From Bacteroidota bacterium (GTDB lineage: Bacteria > Bacteroidota > Bacteroidia > Flavobacteriales > Flavobacteriaceae): a stretch of DNA of 10,071 nucleotides. The stretch is taken from the NCBI GenBank assembly GCA_023386255.1, contig JAEWKB010000036.1, positions 1 through 10,071 on the forward strand. The letters run 5' to 3'. The position numbers and the translations under genes are program-made. This document shows, one piece after another, positions 6,716 to 10,071 of this stretch (positions within the stretch are counted from its first letter, which is position 1; every line of letters starts with the position of its first letter). The notes beneath the pieces are model-generated. The model was given only the letters and a program-made list of their open reading frames with translations, had not been told where the DNA came from and did no database searches.

Positions 6716-7078
6716 ATGGATGCAAAAGAACTGGTACAGGAATATTATAATGCGGCGGCCTCAGGAGATACGCAGGCTATTGATAAATTGATTGACAATG
6801 AGCTTCAGCTGAAATGGCACAGTTCTAAAGGTTACCTTGAGCTGGACAAAAGCGATTTTATGACACTTGCTGCCGAAATGTCGAAGTCATATTCCTCATC
6901 ACGTCTTGATATCAGCCACATGATTGCTGAAGGTAATACTGTTACCGTTCGCTATACCCATTACGTTAATGCAATTGAAAATCCGGGTGAAGAAGTGGTT
7001 TTAGCCCATTTTATTGTTATATGGGAAGTAAAGAATACTAAATTATATAGAGGCTTCCTTATGAGCCAGCTTGGCTAA
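6716..7078 (+). CDS. NTF2/SnoaL-like small protein
   Basis: The 120-residue product fits the NTF2-like/SnoaL fold: an N-terminal helix DAKELVQEYYNAAASGD with the following segment on residual charge of Asp and Glu, then alternating strands (TVTVRYTHY, EEVVLAHFIVIWEVKN, KLYRGFLMSQL). Members are cone-shaped, small-molecule-binding proteins or enzymes, and many have no known activity. No catalytic set can be assigned here. It starts one base after the stop of the second lpxD-like gene (TAATATG), and the membrane-protein gene starts one base after its own stop, so all three are likely co-translated. Its job may relate to the lipid or membrane neighbours, but this is inference. Confidence 0.75.
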   Translation: MDAKELVQEYYNAAASGDTQAIDKLIDNELQLKWHSSKGYLELDKSDFMTLAAEMSKSYSSSRLDISHMIAEGNTVTVRYTHYVNAIENPGEEVVLAHFIVIWEVKNTKLYRGFLMSQLG

Positions 7079-7079
7079 A

Positions 7080-8228
7080 ATGGTTAGGGCAGGAACAGCA
7101 TCATTACCTGAACATACCTCACAGGTTCCTGTTCCAGTACTTAAAATTACTATTTTTTTCTGGATTTGCGCCAAATTTATTAGCTTTCAGGCTTGGGTGG
7201 CAGAGGGAAGGTTATTTCCGATAATTCCTGCCTTTGATGCTCTCGAAACCGTACAGCCTGCTGTACACCAAACCTTATTTTGGATTTCTGTAGCAGCTAT
7301 GGGGATGCTGTTGTTTTTCCCTCGCATAAAAGCCTTATCTATTCTTCTCATTATCGCGGAACTTGCTTCCTGCCTGTTGGATGTAGCACGCTGGCAACCG
7401 TGGGAGTTCCAGTACCTTTTTATCACTTTTATTTTCAGCTACAGCCTGTACAAGCCTAAAGTATTTTATAATGCTATGGCCTTTATGTTGGCAACAATCT
7501 ATATCTTCAGCGGGGTGCATAAGCTCAACGGCGGCTTCCTATATACAATATGGGAGAATATGATGCTGCGCTCGTTCGGAGGCCTTTCTTCAAAACAAAT
7601 AGCCTCATTACAGCTTCATTATATAGGGCTGGTACTTCCTGTAATTGAAATAATTTGCGGGCTGACATTACTATTCATGAGGAACAAAAAATGGCCTGCG
7701 TTTGCTCTTATAGCCATGCACCTGTTTAATCTGGTGTTCCTGGGGCCGTACGGGCTCAACTATAATATGATCGTGTGGCCGTGGAATGTAGCTATGATTG
7801 CATACCTGTACCTGCTTTTTATACATAACAGGCAGCAATTCCTTTTCTCATTCCTCTTTGCAGGGTGGAACAGGTTGGTGCTGCTGTTCTTCGGGATTCT
7901 GCCCATGCTGAGTTTCTGGGGATACTGGGACAGCCATTTCTCATCGAATCTATATTCTGGCAAAACAAAGAATTTAGCAATATGCGTCGAAGAGGAAGCT
8001 GTACCGCAATTACGCTATTATCTTTCTAAAGATACACATCATATCTGTACTAATACTTCAATGCTGAAGGTTCAAAAGTGGGCATTTGAAGGGATTGGCC
8101 TCCCTCCATACCCCGAAGAGTGGTACTACGGCAGGTTTGTAAAGCAATGGAAAAAAGAGCATCCGGGGGTGGAGGCTAAGTTCTTTATTTATCAATATCC
8201 TTTTAAAGAAAATATTGAAATACGTTAA
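7080..8228 (+). CDS. Multi-pass membrane protein, possibly HTTM/VKGC-like
   Basis: The product has 382 residues. About nine hydrophobic spans are visible (near 20-40, 66-80, 84-100, 110-124, 130-146, 180-199, 205-222, 230-248 and 264-281), then a soluble C-terminal part of about 100 residues that includes Trp/Tyr-rich LPPYPEEWYYGRF. The stretch TIYIFSGVHKLNGGF (139-153) resembles the Y-x-x-(A/S)-G-x-x-K-L motif of HTTM and vitamin K gamma-carboxylase-like membrane proteins; this is a motif impression only. Start choice: a TTG at 7071 would overlap the previous gene, while the ATG at 7080 leaves one base after its TAA, so ATG is preferred. The stop shares the TTAA at 8225-8228 with the stop of the convergent topoisomerase gene. 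A DoxX-like protein or another multi-pass family is an alternative. Confidence 0.7.
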   Translation: MVRAGTASLPEHTSQVPVPVLKITIFFWICAKFISFQAWVAEGRLFPIIPAFDALETVQPAVHQTLFWISVAAMGMLLFFPRIKALSILLIIAELASCLLDVARWQPWEFQYLFITFIFSYSLYKPKVFYNAMAFMLATIYIFSGVHKLNGGFLYTIWENMMLRSFGGLSSKQIASLQLHYIGLVLPVIEIICGLTLLFMRNKKWPAFALIAMHLFNLVFLGPYGLNYNMIVWPWNVAMIAYLYLLFIHNRQQFLFSFLFAGWNRLVLLFFGILPMLSFWGYWDSHFSSNLYSGKTKNLAICVEEEAVPQLRYYLSKDTHHICTNTSMLKVQKWAFEGIGLPPYPEEWYYGRFVKQWKKEHPGVEAKFFIYQYPFKENIEIR

Positions 8229-9301
8229 GCTACCACTTCGGCAATGTCTTCGGTAGAGAGTAAATCCAGCAACGCTTTCTCCTGTGCATTCAGGTCGCCA
8301 TCAGGAACTTCGGTGGCAGGGTTATAGTTCCATATCGAACCCTTTTCATAGGCCGCAATAACGGTAGGATGCACATAATACTTTTTGCATACGGTGCGGG
8401 TATTGCCAAGTTTTTGTGCTACTGAGTCAAGAACGTTCACAATCTTGCGCTTGCAGTCGGTCTCGCTGCTGTGTTCGCCCAAGTCATGAAAAGCACACAG
8501 TGCATTCAAGCTGCCTGCCCAGGCTCTAAAGTCCTTAGCGGTAAAATCTTCACCTGTAATTTCTTTAATATAACCATTCACATCAGCAGACCCAATAGTG
8601 TGCCTCTTGCCGTCATCATCATAATACTGGAAAAGCTCCTGCCCCGGTATATCCTTGCACTTTTTTACCAGGTTGGCCATGCGGCGGCTTTGCAGCTTTA
8701 TGTTGTGTTTAACTCCTTTTTTACCCACAAACTCAAAACTCACTGTGGCACCTTCAAATTTTACATGTTTGTCGCGAAGGGTAGTCAGCCCGAATGATCC
8801 ATACAATTTTTTATAGGCATCATTCCCAATACGGATGTTGGTCAGCTCTATAAGCCGTACCACAAGCGCCACGACTTTTTCGTAGGGTAAGCCTTTACGC
8901 TCCAGATCTTTATCTACCTGTGCGCGTATGGCAGGCAGGGCAAGGGCAAACCTGCGCAGCCTGTAAAACTTACTTTGATTGCGTATTTTGTTCCACTCAG
9001 GATGATAGCGGTACTGCTTGCGGCCTTTTGTGTCAATGCCGGTAACCTGCAGGTGGCCGTTCTCATAGGGAGATATCCACACGTTTTCCCACGCCGGAGG
9101 AATGACCAGTTTCTTTATGCGTTCCAACACCTCAGGGTCGCTCACGCGGCTGTCCATCTCATCAAAATAGATAAAGCCGTTGGCTTTTCGCTTTCTGTAA
9201 TAGCCTTTTGCAGACTGCAACGAATAGCGTAACCCAACGGCTTTGGCGGTAATAATGGGATCTCTCCCAATTTTTTCAAGTTTTTTGTGGAGTCTTTTCA
9301 T
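8225..9301 (-). CDS. Type IB DNA topoisomerase
   Basis: This 358-residue protein belongs to the short bacterial and poxvirus-like type IB topoisomerases, which relax supercoils through a 3'-phosphotyrosyl intermediate. The N-terminal domain (about 20-100) includes GFIYFDEMDSRVSD and VTGIDTKGRKQYRYHP, typical of the family. Catalytic residues can be placed: Arg157 in NIRIGNDAY, Lys194 in the FVGKKGVKH hairpin, Arg259 in DFRAWAGS (usually FRTW), and the nucleophile Tyr309 in CKKYYVHPTVIAAY. The length is normal. The start ATG overlaps the stop of the upstream gene by one base (TAATG), so translation is probably coupled to that gene. Such enzymes are scattered among bacteria and not essential in most. 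The 3' end is convergent with, and overlaps, the membrane-protein gene by the TTAA. Confidence 0.95.
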   Translation of the reverse strand: MKRLHKKLEKIGRDPIITAKAVGLRYSLQSAKGYYRKRKANGFIYFDEMDSRVSDPEVLERIKKLVIPPAWENVWISPYENGHLQVTGIDTKGRKQYRYHPEWNKIRNQSKFYRLRRFALALPAIRAQVDKDLERKGLPYEKVVALVVRLIELTNIRIGNDAYKKLYGSFGLTTLRDKHVKFEGATVSFEFVGKKGVKHNIKLQSRRMANLVKKCKDIPGQELFQYYDDDGKRHTIGSADVNGYIKEITGEDFTAKDFRAWAGSLNALCAFHDLGEHSSETDCKRKIVNVLDSVAQKLGNTRTVCKKYYVHPTVIAAYEKGSIWNYNPATEVPDGDLNAQEKALLDLLSTEDIAEVVA

Positions 9302-9618
9302 TACATTGAAGAACTGCTGTCTTCCCTTCCTTTAATGCTTATTTCGTGCAACGTGCGTGCAGCGCCATTTTCGGCATAAGCCATGTGGCCTGCCACAAAC
9401 ACGCCTTTTTCTCCGTCTTTAGATTTTATGCCATAAACTGTAGCCTCATCACCCGGATCGGTTTCGCCCTCATAGCGGTAAATGTGCTCTATGGTAAAAT
9501 CATCCGGATTGTTCTTAATACGGTCTTCCTCAAGGTTAAAATCGGTGGTGTAGCCTTTATCCGCAAGTTCCTGTAGCGCTTTTGATACAGTGGCATAATG
9601 ATACATCTGTCTGTCCAT
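9301..9618 (-). CDS. Small Bacteroidota protein of unknown function, coupled to topoisomerase IB
   Basis: The 105-residue product has no signal peptide, no membrane span and no motif I can tie to a function. It is acidic, with [27 protein letters not shown] and [13 protein letters not shown] as the most distinctive stretches, and a Ser-rich tail (DSSSSM). From memory, short flavobacterial proteins with this NL-E-D ... Y-R-(Y/F)-E-G-x-T-D-P-G-D-E pattern often carry the database label phosphoribosylpyrophosphate synthetase. That label looks wrong, because the protein lacks the size and the PRPP-binding motif of the real enzyme. The stop overlaps the topoisomerase ATG (TAATG), so the two form a coupled pair. 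The gene diverges from rnpB. A one-mismatch -7-like motif, TAATTTTA on the minus strand, lies at 9656-9663; its use is uncertain. Confidence 0.8.
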   Translation of the reverse strand: MDRQMYHYATVSKALQELADKGYTTDFNLEEDRIKNNPDDFTIEHIYRYEGETDPGDEATVYGIKSKDGEKGVFVAGHMAYAENGAARTLHEISIKGREDSSSSM

Positions 9619-9711
9619 GATTACTTTGTTTTAATGGTTGGGTTATTATTAGTATTAAAATTACAGAATAACCATTTTTGCCGCTGCCAACGAAATGTTA
9701 AAGATAGCTGT

Positions 9712-9758
9712 TGAGTTTCTGAGCTGCTGAGCTAATGAGTTTTGAGTGACTAAGTGAG
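9712..9758 (+). repeat. Degenerate 8-base tandem repeat upstream of rnpB
   Basis: Six units led by TGAG follow each other: TGAGTTTC, TGAGCTGC, TGAGCTAA, TGAGTTT, TGAGTGAC and TAAGTGAG. The unit starts fall at 9712, 9720, 9728, 9736, 9743 and 9751, so the period is eight bases with one seven-base unit. The block lies between the divergent 105-residue gene and rnpB. I see no open frame with coding character. The function is unknown; slippage-derived spacer DNA is the simplest reading. Confidence 0.55.
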
Positions 9759-9759
9759 C

Positions 9760-9794
9760 AATCTGAAATCTAAAATCTAAAATCTGAAATCAAA
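9760..9794 (+). repeat. 7-base tandem repeat (AATCTRA) upstream of rnpB
   Basis: Five units in exact register run from 9760 to 9794: AATCTGA, AATCTAA, AATCTAA, AATCTGA and AATCAAA. The array ends 4 bases before the rnpB -7 promoter element and covers the region where a -33 element would be expected. It directly follows the 8-base TGAG array. Copy-number change here would shift upstream DNA relative to the promoter. Confidence 0.7.
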
Positions 9795-9798
9795 AGAG

Positions 9799-9806
9799 TA
9801 TCTTTG
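9799..9806 (+). promoter_or_regulatory. Bacteroidota-type -7 promoter element for rnpB
   Basis: TATCTTTG matches TAnnTTTG perfectly and stands 5 bases before the probable 5' end of the RNase P RNA near 9812. No TTTG-type -33 element is seen upstream, because that stretch is occupied by the AATCTRA repeats. The close fit between the motif and the RNA start makes this the best supported of the three promoter calls. Confidence 0.65.
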
Positions 9807-9811
9807 CCGCC

Positions 9812-10071
9812 AAGCAGGCCGCCTTATCGCTTCACGGAACGGTGAAGAGGAAAGTCCGGACACCAGAGGGCAGCATAGCGGGTAACGCCCGTCACTTCAG
9901 TTTCGGCTGGGGGAGGACAAGTGCAACAGAAAGTATGTACAGGTAATGCTGTAGTGAAACCAGGTAAACTCTACGGGGTGCAAGCCCAAATAGCTGAGCG
10001 TTGATTCTGCTCGAGGAGCTCACGGGTTGGGTGCTGGAGCCTAAGGGTAACTTTAGGCCTAGAGGAATGAT
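9812..10071 (+). ncRNA. rnpB: RNase P RNA (bacterial type A), 3' end cut by the window
   Basis: This is the catalytic RNA of RNase P, which trims the 5' leaders of precursor tRNAs. The universal block GAGGAAAGTCCGGACA lies at 9847-9862 (5' strand of P4), preceded by a hairpin with arms CTTCAC and GTGAAG. AGTGCAACAGAAAG near 9920-9933, GGTAAACTCTACGGGGTGCAAGCCCAAATAG-type sequence near 9963-9993, and the P18-like hairpin GCCTAA/TTTAGGC at 10039-10058 followed by CTAGAGGAATGAT all match the order in E. coli M1 RNA. The part between ACAGAAAG and GGTAAACTC is only about 30 bases, against about 85 in E. coli, with a TACAG/CTGTA stem-loop (9938-9953), so the specificity-domain helices are reduced. 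The 3' strand of P4 (ACAGAA...GGCTTA) lies beyond the window. The exact 5' end is inferred from the promoter position. Confidence 0.95.

Noticed and set aside
6100..6725. Two long minus-strand frames (125 and 150 residues) opposite the second lpxD-like gene
   Set aside because: Hexapeptide-repeat genes often leave the antisense strand open. The plus frame has the clear LpxD fold, and the antisense products show only repeat-derived patterns.
7071..7079. TTG start at 7071 for the membrane protein, overlapping the NTF2-like gene
   Set aside because: The in-frame ATG at 7080 leaves the common one-base gap after TAA and loses only three residues. There is no sign that the extra residues are conserved.

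Overview
The window reads as chromosomal DNA from a member of the Bacteroidota, most likely a Flavobacterium-like Flavobacteriaceae. Three things support this: an LpxC-FabZ fusion inside a lipid A cluster, promoter motifs of the Bacteroidota type (TAnnTTTG) in place of an E. coli -10 box, and almost no Shine-Dalgarno sequences before the genes. No mobile element, CRISPR array, tRNA or phage gene is visible.

Layout. Positions 40-348 (minus) encode a small exported, Gln/Lys-rich protein of unknown role. A divergent gap leads to an HD-domain phosphohydrolase (536-1780, plus; GTG start preferred). Then comes a plus-strand run of lipid A genes: lpxD (1804-2826), lpxC-fabZ (2844-4232), lpxA (4247-5032), efp for elongation factor P (5131-5697), a second LpxD-like acyltransferase (5785-6714), an NTF2/SnoaL-like small protein (6716-7078) and a multi-pass membrane protein that may be HTTM/VKGC-like (7080-8228). 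Facing them on the minus strand is a two-gene unit: a 105-residue protein of unknown function (9301-9618) coupled through a TAATG overlap to a type IB DNA topoisomerase (8225-9301). The RNase P RNA gene starts near 9812 (plus) and runs off the window end.

How the genes work together. LpxA puts the first 3-hydroxyacyl chain on UDP-GlcNAc. The LpxC half of the fusion deacetylates the product, and LpxD adds the second acyl chain. The FabZ half dehydrates 3-hydroxyacyl-ACP and so competes for the same acyl donors that LpxA and LpxD use. EF-P is a translation factor carried in the same run. The second LpxD keeps the uridine pocket and the catalytic His but lacks a second conserved His, so it may be a specialised or diverged paralogue.

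Non-coding structure. There are three perfect TAnnTTTG motifs (513-520, 1791-1798, 9799-9806). The one before lpxD leaves only 5 bases before the ATG, which suggests a leaderless or nearly leaderless transcript. The intergenic gaps hold short degenerate tandem repeats with 7- or 8-base periods (5750-5777, 9712-9758, 9760-9794) and two imperfect hairpins flanking efp. No wholly new system is evident. The best leads are the LpxD paralogue, the short-period repeats and the unexplained tail of the lipid A operon.
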